NCBI RefSeq assembly: GCF_003201205.1 | Contig: NZ_QICN01000003.1 | Coordinates: forward strand, 248,001-312,000 | Reading direction: 5' to 3' | DNA length: 64,000 nucleotides | From: Sinimarinibacterium flocculans | GTDB taxonomy: Bacteria; Pseudomonadota; Gammaproteobacteria; Nevskiales; Nevskiaceae | Shown here: piece by piece, positions 7,179 to 15,918 of the stretch | Layout of the letters: every line of letters begins with the position of its first letter | Numbering within the stretch: position 1 is the first letter of the stretch | The notes under the pieces: model-generated | What the model saw: the letters and a program-made list of their open reading frames with translations, nothing else | Told to the model about the DNA's origin: nothing | Database searches by the model: none | Made by a program: the position numbers and the translations under genes

Positions 7179-9140
7179 TCAGTCGGCAGCACCGATGTGC
7201 TTGTCGAAGAAGGCGAACAACTGTTCGTAGAGTCCGACACGGGCATCGAGCCGGTAGAAGCCGTGTCCTTCGTCGGCCTCGACCCGCCACTCGAAGGGAT
7301 AATCCCGCGCCTTCAGCGCCTTGCGCAGCTGGGTGGCCTGGTTGTACGGCACGCGGATGTCGTGCTTGCCGTGAACGAGGAACACCGCCGCCTTGAGCCG
7401 GTCGAGATGGTGGATCGGCGACTGGCGCCTGAGTTCCTCCGGGTCGTTGCCGACGTACTGCCGCATGTAGTTGCGGCCCGACTCGCGGTCGCTCACGTCG
7501 GTATCCCGCATCCACAACGGGATGTCGTAGACGCCGACATAGCCGACCGTGCACTTGTAGAGGTCGGGCTCGCGCACGGCGCTCATCAGCGAGGCATAGC
7601 CTCCGTAGCTGCCGCCGTAGATGCAGATGCGCTCGGGGTCCGCGATCCGCTGTTCGATCGCCCAGCGCACGCCGTCGGTGATGTCGTCGATCATCATCCC
7701 GCCCCACTGCCCGCGCGCCGCTTCGTGGTGCTGATGGCCATAGCCCCCCGAACCGCGGAAGTTGACCTGCAGCACCGCATAGCCGCGACTGGCCATGGCC
7801 TGCGGATCCGCCGTCCAGCCCCAGGCGTCGCGAACCCCGAACGGTCCGCCGTGCGGGTGGACGATCAGCGGCAGCTGCTCCGCCGCGACGCCGCGCGGCA
7901 AGGTCAGATATCCGTGAATCGTGGCCCCGTCGCGGGTTTCGTAGCGGATGGGCCTGCGTTCGGCCATCTGCTCGGGATCGATCCAGCTGCGCACGGAGAA
8001 CAGGTACTCCGCCTTCCCCTCCTTCGTATCGTAGAGGTAGAAATCCCCGGGATTGCGGTCGCTGTAGACCAGGATGGTCATCAGCGACCCGTCGCGGGTG
8101 CGTGACGTCGGCCGCGCGATCTGTCCGGGAAACGACGCGGCGAAACGACGCAGCGCCACCGCCTCCGGATGCTCGGGCGTGATCCAGCTCGCTTCGATCC
8201 TGCCCGGATGGTAGTAGGCGGCCAGCGGCGTGTTGCCGTCGGTGGAGAACACCACCAGTCCGACGTCGACCTCGTTATGGCAATTCACCATCCGGGTGGC
8301 GCCGGAGTCCGGATCGAGCGTCGCCAGGCACAGCCGCCCCTGGTCATTGCGGGCCCGCACGTAGATGCGCGATCCGTCCGCGGTGATCCGCAAGGGAACG
8401 ATCTCGGCGCCCAGCTTGCCGCTGCCGACCTCCTTCCACTCGTCGGACCCGGGCAGGAAGCGGAACGTCCGCGTGGCCAGGGTCTGCTCGTCGGAGCCGA
8501 TCGTGAAGTGCAGCTTGCCCTGGTCGTCGACGACGAAGCCGGACCAGCCGGTGATCGGCGCACGCGCGACGACGCGGGTCGCCGAGGTCTCGACGTTGAC
8601 CTTGTAGAGCGTTGAACGCCCGGTCTGTGTCCACGCCTCGCGCGGATGCACCGAGGCGATCATCACGTGATCGGGATCGTCCTTCAGGTCGGACACGAAG
8701 GTGCCGAAGCCGACCGTCGCCTCCTGGGCCGCGAACTCGGCCATCGACCGGCGCGGTCTCCAGCCGAACAGATAGCTCATGTGGCGACCGTCCGCGTCCA
8801 CGGCGTTGAACTCGCCGGTGAAGGACGGCTGGTCCAGCGGACCGGCGCTGTCGGCCATTGCGATGATCACCCGCTGGTCGTTGGCCCAGTAGATGTCGGC
8901 GACGTGTGTGTCCCGGCCGCTCTGGATCGCCGCGGTGACCTTCTTGTCCGCGAGACGGATCACCGCGAGGTTGGTCTGATTGCCGTCCGGCACGCTGACG
9001 GCCACGTGCCGCCCGTCCGGCGAGATGACGACATCGTTGAACTCGGGCTGACGCGCGAACGCCTCAAGGGGAATGTCCGCCGCCTGGGCGACGCCGGCTC
9101 CCAGCAGCAGCGCGGCGCCCAGCGCCGGTCCGGTTCTCAC
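7179..9140 (-). CDS. Secreted S9-family (prolyl oligopeptidase/DPP-like) peptidase
   Basis: A 653-residue serine peptidase. The signal peptide is about residues 1-20 (LGAALLLGAGVAQA). A beta-propeller-like region (about 25-390, opening NDVVISPDGRHVAV) precedes an alpha/beta-hydrolase domain with the catalytic Ser in GGSYGG (S511), Asp in HGKHD (D594) and His in DEGHGF (H626). Such enzymes cut short peptides, often after Pro or Ala, in the periplasm. The gene is the last of the leftward series starting at the TonB-dependent receptor, but 116 bp separate it from the oxygenase gene, so it could have its own promoter. ATG 9140 has an upstream GGAGAA. The peptide substrate is unknown. Confidence 0.9.
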   Translation of the reverse strand: MRTGPALGAALLLGAGVAQAADIPLEAFARQPEFNDVVISPDGRHVAVSVPDGNQTNLAVIRLADKKVTAAIQSGRDTHVADIYWANDQRVIIAMADSAGPLDQPSFTGEFNAVDADGRHMSYLFGWRPRRSMAEFAAQEATVGFGTFVSDLKDDPDHVMIASVHPREAWTQTGRSTLYKVNVETSATRVVARAPITGWSGFVVDDQGKLHFTIGSDEQTLATRTFRFLPGSDEWKEVGSGKLGAEIVPLRITADGSRIYVRARNDQGRLCLATLDPDSGATRMVNCHNEVDVGLVVFSTDGNTPLAAYYHPGRIEASWITPEHPEAVALRRFAASFPGQIARPTSRTRDGSLMTILVYSDRNPGDFYLYDTKEGKAEYLFSVRSWIDPEQMAERRPIRYETRDGATIHGYLTLPRGVAAEQLPLIVHPHGGPFGVRDAWGWTADPQAMASRGYAVLQVNFRGSGGYGHQHHEAARGQWGGMMIDDITDGVRWAIEQRIADPERICIYGGSYGGYASLMSAVREPDLYKCTVGYVGVYDIPLWMRDTDVSDRESGRNYMRQYVGNDPEELRRQSPIHHLDRLKAAVFLVHGKHDIRVPYNQATQLRKALKARDYPFEWRVEADEGHGFYRLDARVGLYEQLFAFFDKHIGAAD

Positions 9141-9256
9141 GGTTGCGTTCTCCAGTGTTGTGGATCAGATCGACCCTGTGTGCCACGCCCGTCCGCCCGC
9201 GGTCAAACGGGAACTTCCCCCAGCCACGTGTCGGGATTTTCCGTCCCCGGTGCGTC

Positions 9257-9937
9257 CTATGCCGCCGCCCGCTGCCGGAACCACGCGTTGAAGGCCACCG
9301 TGATGCGCTCGCCATCGCCCTGGTACGGCATGACCTGGTGCATCAGCCACGACGGGAAGATCACCAGTTCGCCGGGCTTGAGTGTCAGGCTCAAGGGGCG
9401 CACGCCCCAGGGATCGCGCAGGCGCGCATTGCCCAGGTCAGTGAATGCCGTCGCCATGCCGAAGGGGTGCGCGAACACCAGCGCACCACTCTCCGGATGA
9501 CCGCTGCGATCGTCTCCGGCATCGACGCAGTACACGCCGGACCAGCTCGCCATCGGATGGTTGTGCTGCCCGAAGTAGCCGCCCCGCCGCGTGACATGAA
9601 ACCAGGCGGTCGAACGCACTTCGAGGCGGTTCATGTCCTGCGGCGCGTAGCCGCTCAAGTCCGAGACGGTCTTGAACAAGGCCGACCAGCAGAACGCGCG
9701 CAACTCGGCGATCGGCGGGTCGGTCCAGTCGAACAGGTCGAAGCGGCTCTCGAACAGTCCCGGCCGGATGTTCATCGTCGGGTCGGGATTGCGGTAGCGG
9801 TCGCCCGCCTGCTCGCGCTCGAGAAACAGGCCGCGCAGATCCCGGTTGAGCGGCGCCGGCCCCGGGTGCTCGGCGCGCCCGATCGGGACGGCGAACGCCG
9901 TCTGCAGCTCGAACCTCGCGCTGCGCGGCTGGCTCAT
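9257..9937 (-). CDS. Putative 2OG-Fe(II) oxygenase (TIGR02466 type)
   Basis: A 226-residue protein resembling the TIGR02466 group of putative 2-oxoglutarate/Fe(II) dioxygenases. Visible features are an N-terminal AFAVPIG strand, the histidine-rich YFGQHNHPMASWSGVY (H125, H127), and the distal LVIFPSWLMHQVMPY with H200 and R211 as candidate iron and 2-oxoglutarate ligands. The reaction is not established for this group; hydroxylation of a protein or peptide is the usual guess. Its start overlaps the stop of the TPR-sulfotransferase gene by 4 bp, so the two are translated together, which suggests they act on the same target. Iron ligands are assigned by pattern only. Confidence 0.8.
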   Translation of the reverse strand: MSQPRSARFELQTAFAVPIGRAEHPGPAPLNRDLRGLFLEREQAGDRYRNPDPTMNIRPGLFESRFDLFDWTDPPIAELRAFCWSALFKTVSDLSGYAPQDMNRLEVRSTAWFHVTRRGGYFGQHNHPMASWSGVYCVDAGDDRSGHPESGALVFAHPFGMATAFTDLGNARLRDPWGVRPLSLTLKPGELVIFPSWLMHQVMPYQGDGERITVAFNAWFRQRAAA

Positions 9938-11721
9938 CGCACCTCGTCTCCAAGCGCCTCGACCAGCGGCGCGATCCAGCGTTCGTATCGACGCCAGCGG
10001 CTGACCGCCTTCGAGTAGATCGGCTGCCGCACCTGCCAGCGACTCGGCGTGAGAACCGCCCGTTCGCTCTCGTGGAAGTTCAGGCAGGCCTCATCCCAGG
10101 GCAGGCGCACGGCGTCGATCAGCGCCCTCGCCCCGGCTTCGGGGTCGGCGACCAGATCCTCGTACACGCACTCGTGGATGCGGGTGCCGAACAGGCCGCG
10201 CCAGTGGCGCATCAGGCGCATGTACTCGCGGTAGAAGAAGCCGAGATCGCCCAGATCGTTGGCGAAGCTCTGTTCCAGCGCAAAGTTCTCGCCGTAGATC
10301 GACACGCAGATGTCGCGTGGATCGCGCCGGCACCAGATGATCGTCGCCTGCGGAAACATCAGCGCGATCAGCCCCAGGTGGAAGAAGTTCAGCGGCGCCT
10401 TGTCGACGCAGCGCAGCGACGGCGTCGCCTCGCGCCGTTGCAGGACCGCCAGGTAGTCGTCGGCAGCCGCCTGCAGCGCCGTGGCATCCAGTGCGCCCAG
10501 GGCCTCGGGCCAGCGCTGGATCGAGCCGATGCGCCGCGGCAGCTCGCGCGCGATGCGCGACAGGTCCGGCAGTTCACCGTAGCCGTGCGCCTGCGGATGC
10601 GCGGCAATGATCTGCTCGACCAGCGACGTTCCGCTTCGCGGCATGCCGAGCACGAACACCGGCCTGGGATCGAGGCTGCCCCGGCCTTCCAGCCGGGCGA
10701 GATGGGATGGGGTGTAGGCTGCGATCGTGCGATCGACGCGGGACACGAGGCGATCGCGATCGTACGGACCGACCTGCGCACGACGCGCCCGGTTGGCCAG
10801 CTCCCACACCGCGAACGCGGCGTCCGGATCGTTGGCGTCGAGCGCCTTGCCGAGACCGAAGCCGACGTTGGCGCGATCCTGCGGCGGCCGCCGCGGGTCC
10901 TCGACGATGGCGCGCGCGCGGGCCAGCAGCTCCGGCTCGGCGCGACCGCGGATCAGCGTCAGCACGCCCTCCAGCGCCATCGGCCAGTCGGGCCGCAGCC
11001 GCAGGGCATCGCGAAACGAAGCCTCTGCACCGTCGCGGTCGCCGAGGTCTTCCTTGAGCTGTGCCAGTCCCATGTGCATTTCCGGCGCGTCCGGAACCTC
11101 GACGGCGCCGCGGGCGTAGGTGTCGCGCGCGCGCTGCAGGTGCCCGCGCGCGAACTGCACCTCGGCCAACCCCTGATAGCCGTCGAAGCGCTTCGGCTGC
11201 AGCGCGATGACACGCTCCCAGATCGCCTCCGCGGCATCGTCATCTCCGCAGTTCGACAGCGCGCGGGCATAGGTGGTCAAGGTGGGCACGCGATCCGGCG
11301 CCAGTGCCAGCGATCGTTCGAACGCCGCACGCGCCGGTTGCAGCTGGCGCAGGTCGCCCAGCAGTTTTCCGTAGTTGTGCCAGGCGTCGGGATCCGTCGG
11401 CCGCAGGCTCACTACCCGTTCCATGTGCGGCACCGCCGCGACGGGCTGCCGTGACGCCATCAGCACGAGCGCCATGTCGGCGTGCACCTCGGCGCGGTCC
11501 GGCGCGATCAGGACCGCCTGGCGCAGGTACTCCACCGCCGGCTTGAGCTGTCCCAGCCGCCAGCAGACCGCAGCGAGGCCGCGATAGGCATCGGCGCCGC
11601 AGTCGGGGTCGCTGCACAGCGCGATGAACTCGCGGCGCGCGGGCTCCAGGCGCCCGGCGTTCATCTCCGCGAAGGCGTGCTGCAGCCGATCCTGCGGTGC
11701 AGCCGACGAGGTTGCATTCAT
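9934..11721 (-). CDS. TPR-containing sulfotransferase
   Basis: A 595-residue fusion. Residues 10-310 are tetratricopeptide-like repeats (for example PAVEYLRQAVLIAPDRAEVH). Residues 354-560 are a sulfotransferase domain with the PAPS phosphate-binding loop VFVLGMPRSGTSLVEQI (355-371), DKAPLNFFHLG (440-450) and the 3'-phosphate motif CRRDPRDICVSIY (464-476). It resembles tyrosylprotein-sulfotransferase-like bacterial enzymes and would transfer sulfate from PAPS to a peptide, sugar or lipid acceptor; the TPRs may hold the acceptor. No signal peptide is seen, so action is cytoplasmic. It lies 24 bp after the methyltransferase gene and overlaps the oxygenase gene by 4 bp. The acceptor is unknown. 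Confidence 0.87.
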   Translation of the reverse strand: MNATSSAAPQDRLQHAFAEMNAGRLEPARREFIALCSDPDCGADAYRGLAAVCWRLGQLKPAVEYLRQAVLIAPDRAEVHADMALVLMASRQPVAAVPHMERVVSLRPTDPDAWHNYGKLLGDLRQLQPARAAFERSLALAPDRVPTLTTYARALSNCGDDDAAEAIWERVIALQPKRFDGYQGLAEVQFARGHLQRARDTYARGAVEVPDAPEMHMGLAQLKEDLGDRDGAEASFRDALRLRPDWPMALEGVLTLIRGRAEPELLARARAIVEDPRRPPQDRANVGFGLGKALDANDPDAAFAVWELANRARRAQVGPYDRDRLVSRVDRTIAAYTPSHLARLEGRGSLDPRPVFVLGMPRSGTSLVEQIIAAHPQAHGYGELPDLSRIARELPRRIGSIQRWPEALGALDATALQAAADDYLAVLQRREATPSLRCVDKAPLNFFHLGLIALMFPQATIIWCRRDPRDICVSIYGENFALEQSFANDLGDLGFFYREYMRLMRHWRGLFGTRIHECVYEDLVADPEAGARALIDAVRLPWDEACLNFHESERAVLTPSRWQVRQPIYSKAVSRWRRYERWIAPLVEALGDEVR

Positions 11722-11745
11722 GTTCCGATCATTCCGATAGTGCCT

Positions 11746-12741
11746 TCATCCGCGACGCGCGACGAGGCTCCAGCCGAACAGATGGTTCTGCTCGCTGATC
11801 TCGCCGACCTCGATCTGTGTACAGCCGATCTGCTGCAACTGTCGCTGCCAGCGCTCAATGCCTTCGCGATCGAGCGCGCAGGCGACCAGCTCGGCCACAC
11901 GCAGCCGATTGTCCTCCAGCTCGGCGCGCAGCACACGCAGCGCGTCGATCGACGGTGCCGCCCCCCTGCCCGCAGCCGCCTGCAGGATCCGCATGACGCC
12001 GTCCGCTGTTTCGCGCAGCAGGTCCGGAAACGCTGCAGCGGCGATTCGTGCATCCAGCTCGGCATATACCGCGTTGAATGCCTGCCGCGCTGCGGCGGCG
12101 CGCGGGTCCGCGGCGCGCTGCGCCCTGGCAGCGGGGTCGGCGGACATCGCCAGCCACGGCAGCAGGGCCTCGGCACGATCGAGCGGACCGCCGGGTGCAA
12201 GCAGCCACTGTGCATCCACGGACTCCGACTCCGCCAGATGCGCCAGATGCGACTCGCGGCGGTGCGCGATCAGTGCCAGCGTCGCGCGAGGCGACATCAC
12301 CCGCGCCAGCTCGCGCCAGCAGGATTCGCCGGCGAAGTACTCCAGTGCGTACTGGCTGAAGACCTGCGTGACCGAGGCGTCCGCGAGCGGCAGCGTGGCC
12401 GCCGGCGTCCGTGGATGCAGGCGCACGCGGTCGCGCAGCGCCGGTGCGATCTGCCCGAGCCACTGTGAATCCAGTTCGGCCAGGTCCACGGCGTCGATTG
12501 ATGCGGGCCACACCGGGCCCGCACGATCCAAATAGCGGATCAGCGAGCCGTTGCCGCAGCCGAGTTCCAGCGCGCGATCTTCGGCATTGAGCTGCGCGAA
12601 GCGCTCGCGCCAGAAGGCCTGCGTCGCAGCGCCATAGTGATCGTGAAAGGAGCCCGGGCAGGAATGCCGCACGCCGCGACCCCAGTAGCGGCTCCAGGCG
12701 CGCGCGCGCGCGTCACCGTCCTGCGAATCAGCTGCGTTCAC
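11746..12741 (-). CDS. Class I SAM-dependent methyltransferase
   Basis: A protein of about 331 residues with a Rossmann methyltransferase core near its N-terminus: the SAM loop LELGCGNGSLIRYLD, then the acidic strand IDAVDLAELD and the motif VTQVFSQYALEYF. A helical, alanine-rich C-terminal half follows (DARIAAAAFPDLLRET). The acceptor is not evident. I chose GTG 12741; another in-frame GTG at 12753 lies only two bases from the T-tract of the receptor gene's terminator and has no ribosome-binding site. Because the terminator sits between the receptor gene and this one, expression probably relies on readthrough or a weak promoter. Confidence 0.82.
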   Translation of the reverse strand: MNAADSQDGDARARAWSRYWGRGVRHSCPGSFHDHYGAATQAFWRERFAQLNAEDRALELGCGNGSLIRYLDRAGPVWPASIDAVDLAELDSQWLGQIAPALRDRVRLHPRTPAATLPLADASVTQVFSQYALEYFAGESCWRELARVMSPRATLALIAHRRESHLAHLAESESVDAQWLLAPGGPLDRAEALLPWLAMSADPAARAQRAADPRAAAARQAFNAVYAELDARIAAAAFPDLLRETADGVMRILQAAAGRGAAPSIDALRVLRAELEDNRLRVAELVACALDREGIERWQRQLQQIGCTQIEVGEISEQNHLFGWSLVARRG

Positions 12742-12754
12742 GCCCGGCCCCACG

Positions 12755-12782
12755 AAAAAAGAGGGCCCCCGCAGGGGCCCTC
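12755..12782 (-). terminator. Rho-independent terminator after the TonB-dependent receptor gene
   Basis: On the minus strand a perfect 9-bp stem (12782-12774 with 12769-12761, loop of four) is followed by six Ts (12760-12755). It starts about 20 bp after the receptor stop and abuts the methyltransferase start, so it probably sets a lower expression level for the downstream enzymes. Confidence 0.88.
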
Positions 12783-12801
12783 GTCAACCATCACCGCCCG
12801 A

Positions 12802-15495
12802 TCAGAACCGCTGCGTGTAGCGGACGTACGGCTGCGTGCCGTACTGATCGTAGAGGTAGAAGTTGTAGTCGCGACCATCATAGGCCGACCGCGCATCCGG
12901 CTCCTTGCCGAAGGCGTTGATCGCGCCGACGGTGATCTGGCCGTTCCACGGGGCGAAGTAGGTCAGCTGGAAGTCATGCGTGACATAGGTCGGAATGTGA
13001 CCGCTGCGCACCGCATTGCCCGATGCCGCATCGACACTGACCGTTTCCGCCTGGTCGCCGATGATGTTGAAGTTCCAACCGAAGGCAAAGTCGGAGATCT
13101 TCCACTCGGTCATGCCCTGGATGCGGGTATCCGGTGCTGCCGGATCGCCGATCAGGTCACGCCCGTTGTCGATCTTGTACTCGAGGATGTGCACGTAGCG
13201 CACCATCGAGGCCAGGTTGCCGAGGCTGCCCAGGTTGTAGCGGAAGTTGGCTTCGAAATCGAGGCCGCTCGTATCCAGCGTACCGTTGTTCGACTGACCG
13301 AAGGTCAGGCCGGTGATACGCGCGTTCGGATCGTACAGCGGATCGTCCGGCGTACGCTGGCCGCGCTCGACGACGAAGGCCGCCGGCACCGGATCGCCGA
13401 CACGGATCGCATCGAGAATCTCCTCGGGGAAGAAGGTATCGATACGGTTGTCGATCTCGATGCGGTAGTAGTCGAGCGAGAAGTCGAACCACGAGGCCAC
13501 ATCCCACGCGAAGCCCAGCGAGTACTGGTCGGAGGTTTCCGCGCCCAGGTCCGGATTGGCGATCTGCGTCGCGTTGATCTGGATCTGCTGCACGTTGCCG
13601 GCCGCGTTGCGGCAGGTGTTGGTCGAGGCATCCCAGGTGAAGCCGCCGAACTCGCAGGTCGGCTGGTCGTTCGAGATCGGCTCGGCCGAGAACGCCGGCT
13701 TCTGGCTCAGCACGTCCAGCGTCGGTGCGCGGAAGCCCTCACCGTAGGACGCACGCAGCGTGACCGTGTCGATCGGCTGGTAACGCAGGCTGACCTTCGG
13801 GGCGGTTTCCGCACCGAAGTCGGAATAGTCGTCCCGACGCACCGCGACCGTCGCTTCGAGGTTGTTCAGGATCGGGAACAGGGCCTCGGCGAAGTAGGCG
13901 CGGACGTCACGGCCCAGACCGGCCGAGTTGCCTGCGGAGCCACCGATCTGTCCGGCCTCGGAGGCGGCGTCGTACAGATCGGTGAAGTCCTCTTCGCGAT
14001 ACTCGAAGCCGACCGCGATCTGGGCCGAACCGCCGCCCATCTCGAACAGCGGCATCGACACATCCGCGAAGGCCTCGCGGTTGATCCAGGTGGACTCGCG
14101 CGCCGTCGTGGCCTTGAAGGCTGCCGCCGCATCCGGCGTCGCATTCGGGTCGCGGAAGTCGTAGCTGCCGTCGTTCAGGGCGTTCTGCGCCACCGGCCGC
14201 GCCAGGAAGAAGCGGCCGAAGTCGTAGTACTTGTACTCGTTGTAGCGGGCGCCGACATTGATGTTGACGATGCCCACCGAGCCCGAGAACACACCGCTGA
14301 TGTCATAGACGTTGGCATCGGTGGTGGTGTCGCGGGTGCCCAGCGACGCGAAGCGGTGGTACAGGTACAGCGGCGTCGTGGAGGTCGCCGGATCGTAGCT
14401 CGGGCCGCCGAACAGGTCGTCCGGGAATTCCTCGAGGAACGGATTGTCGTCCGGCACGACCAGCGCGAAGTCGTTGAGCGCCGGCGCGTAACGGCCGAAG
14501 GACTTGGCGCGGTTGACGCTCGCGTTGACGGTGACGTCCCAGGTATCCGAGATCTGGTAGGTGCCCTTGGCGAACAGGCCCTGGTTCTCGGTCTTGGCCT
14601 CGTCGGCCGACACCAGCGTGAAGTCGTAGCCGCAGAGGCCCGACGGCGTGATGTAGTACGCCGGGTCCGTGTTCGGGCAGCCGCCGGGCACGGCGGCGTA
14701 GCCGTAGCCGTCGGTCACACCGTCGCCGTCCTCGTCGTAGCCCCAGACCAGGTTGTTCGAGAAGAAGCTGGCGCCCGGCTGGTTGAACAGCGAGTCGCGC
14801 GCGAAGATGATGTCGCGGTTGAAGTAGGACGCGCCCATCACAATGTTGCCGCGCGAGCCGTTGACGCCGATCGTCACCGAGCCCTGCTCGATGTCGCCGC
14901 CGACACGGTCCGTGCCCTGCAGCTGATGGGTGATCTCGACGCCTTCGAAGTCCTTGCGCGTGATGATGTTGATGACGCCGGCCACGGCGTCGGCGCCGTA
15001 GATGGCCGATGCGCCGTCCTTGAGGATTTCGACGCGTTCCACGGCCGCCAGCGGCACCGCGTTGAGATCCTGCGCGGTCGGCGCGAACGGCGCCTTCGGC
15101 GCACGGCGACCGTCGATCAGGACCAGCGTGCGCTCGGAGCCGAGGCCGCGCAGGTCGACCGCGACCAGCGACTGCGCCGAGCTGCCGGACTGTGCACGGA
15201 AGGCACCCGTCGAGTTGAAAACGGTGTTGCGCAGCAGTTCACCGACCGAGGTGAAGCCGCTGGTCTCGATCGCCTCGCGGTCGATCACCGAGACCGGCAA
15301 CGCACCTTCCACCGCCGCACGCGTCAGGCGCGAACCGGTGACCTCGATAGCATCAAGCTTGGTGGTCCCCTCTGCGGCGGCTTCTTCTTCCTGCGCAAGC
15401 GCAGCACCCGAAGAGAAGCTGCTCGCAACGACAGCGGCAATGGCGGTCCGGAGGAACAAGTCCCCGTTCCGCTTCCGCTTCGAAGTAATTTCCAT
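12802..15495 (-). CDS. TonB-dependent outer-membrane receptor
   Basis: An 897-residue receptor. The signal peptide is about 1-35 (TAIAAVVASSFSSGAALAQ). A TonB-box-like stretch, LDAIEVTGSRL, is near residue 48. The plug domain is about 60-190 (LRGLGSERTLVLIDGRRAP, DGASAIYGADAVAGVINI). A beta-barrel follows and ends with the expected C-terminal Phe (YVRYTQRF). A loop with YDEDGDGVTDGY looks like a calcium-binding DxDxDG site. It imports a bulky ligand, energised by TonB-ExbBD, whose genes lie to the left. Neighbours (methyltransferase, sulfotransferase, oxygenase, peptidase) suggest a peptide or modified natural product rather than plain iron uptake; that is inference. Confidence 0.92.
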   Translation of the reverse strand: MEITSKRKRNGDLFLRTAIAAVVASSFSSGAALAQEEEAAAEGTTKLDAIEVTGSRLTRAAVEGALPVSVIDREAIETSGFTSVGELLRNTVFNSTGAFRAQSGSSAQSLVAVDLRGLGSERTLVLIDGRRAPKAPFAPTAQDLNAVPLAAVERVEILKDGASAIYGADAVAGVINIITRKDFEGVEITHQLQGTDRVGGDIEQGSVTIGVNGSRGNIVMGASYFNRDIIFARDSLFNQPGASFFSNNLVWGYDEDGDGVTDGYGYAAVPGGCPNTDPAYYITPSGLCGYDFTLVSADEAKTENQGLFAKGTYQISDTWDVTVNASVNRAKSFGRYAPALNDFALVVPDDNPFLEEFPDDLFGGPSYDPATSTTPLYLYHRFASLGTRDTTTDANVYDISGVFSGSVGIVNINVGARYNEYKYYDFGRFFLARPVAQNALNDGSYDFRDPNATPDAAAAFKATTARESTWINREAFADVSMPLFEMGGGSAQIAVGFEYREEDFTDLYDAASEAGQIGGSAGNSAGLGRDVRAYFAEALFPILNNLEATVAVRRDDYSDFGAETAPKVSLRYQPIDTVTLRASYGEGFRAPTLDVLSQKPAFSAEPISNDQPTCEFGGFTWDASTNTCRNAAGNVQQIQINATQIANPDLGAETSDQYSLGFAWDVASWFDFSLDYYRIEIDNRIDTFFPEEILDAIRVGDPVPAAFVVERGQRTPDDPLYDPNARITGLTFGQSNNGTLDTSGLDFEANFRYNLGSLGNLASMVRYVHILEYKIDNGRDLIGDPAAPDTRIQGMTEWKISDFAFGWNFNIIGDQAETVSVDAASGNAVRSGHIPTYVTHDFQLTYFAPWNGQITVGAINAFGKEPDARSAYDGRDYNFYLYDQYGTQPYVRYTQRF

Positions 15496-15588
15496 CAGTT
15501 CACTCCCATGAGAACGAGACGGTCCAGCTGTGCTGGCGTGGTCGCATCTGACGACAGCTGGCGGCTATGAGAACAACAACGGGCCGAG

Positions 15589-15616
15589 CCTATTCCCGGG
15601 GTGTGAACTGCGTCAA
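15589..15616 (-). promoter_or_regulatory. Candidate promoter for the TonB-dependent receptor gene
   Basis: Reading leftward, TTGACG (15616-15611) and AATAGG (15594-15589) are 16 bases apart, giving an untranslated leader of roughly 95 bases before the ATG at 15495. The -35 box is good and the -10 box weak. I found no clear operator in the rest of the 248-bp gap between this gene and the tRNA. Confidence 0.35.
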
Positions 15617-15743
15617 TAATCTGCAACCAAATTGGGTGAAAGCCCCTACCGGATTTGCTGCGCTGCAGCGACGCGCCGAACGTGGTGCGAAGTCAACGAT
15701 GATGCGATTCGTTCGCAGCTGTGGCGAACGTCGGGGGCGAAGC

Positions 15744-15819
<76 letters not shown>

Positions 15820-15918
15820 GCGCGGCGAATTCTAGCCGACTGTCGCGACGCCTCCCATCGGCAGCCCTTAAGCTGGCGCGCCTGCCCGCCCCGGCCCCGA
15901 CCGTCGCACTGCCCTTCG

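Noticed and set aside
12637-15570. A long open frame antisense to the TonB-dependent receptor gene
   Set aside because: Its Arg/Val/Gly-rich product has no domain and simply mirrors codon bias of the receptor. The sense frame has signal peptide, plug and barrel features.
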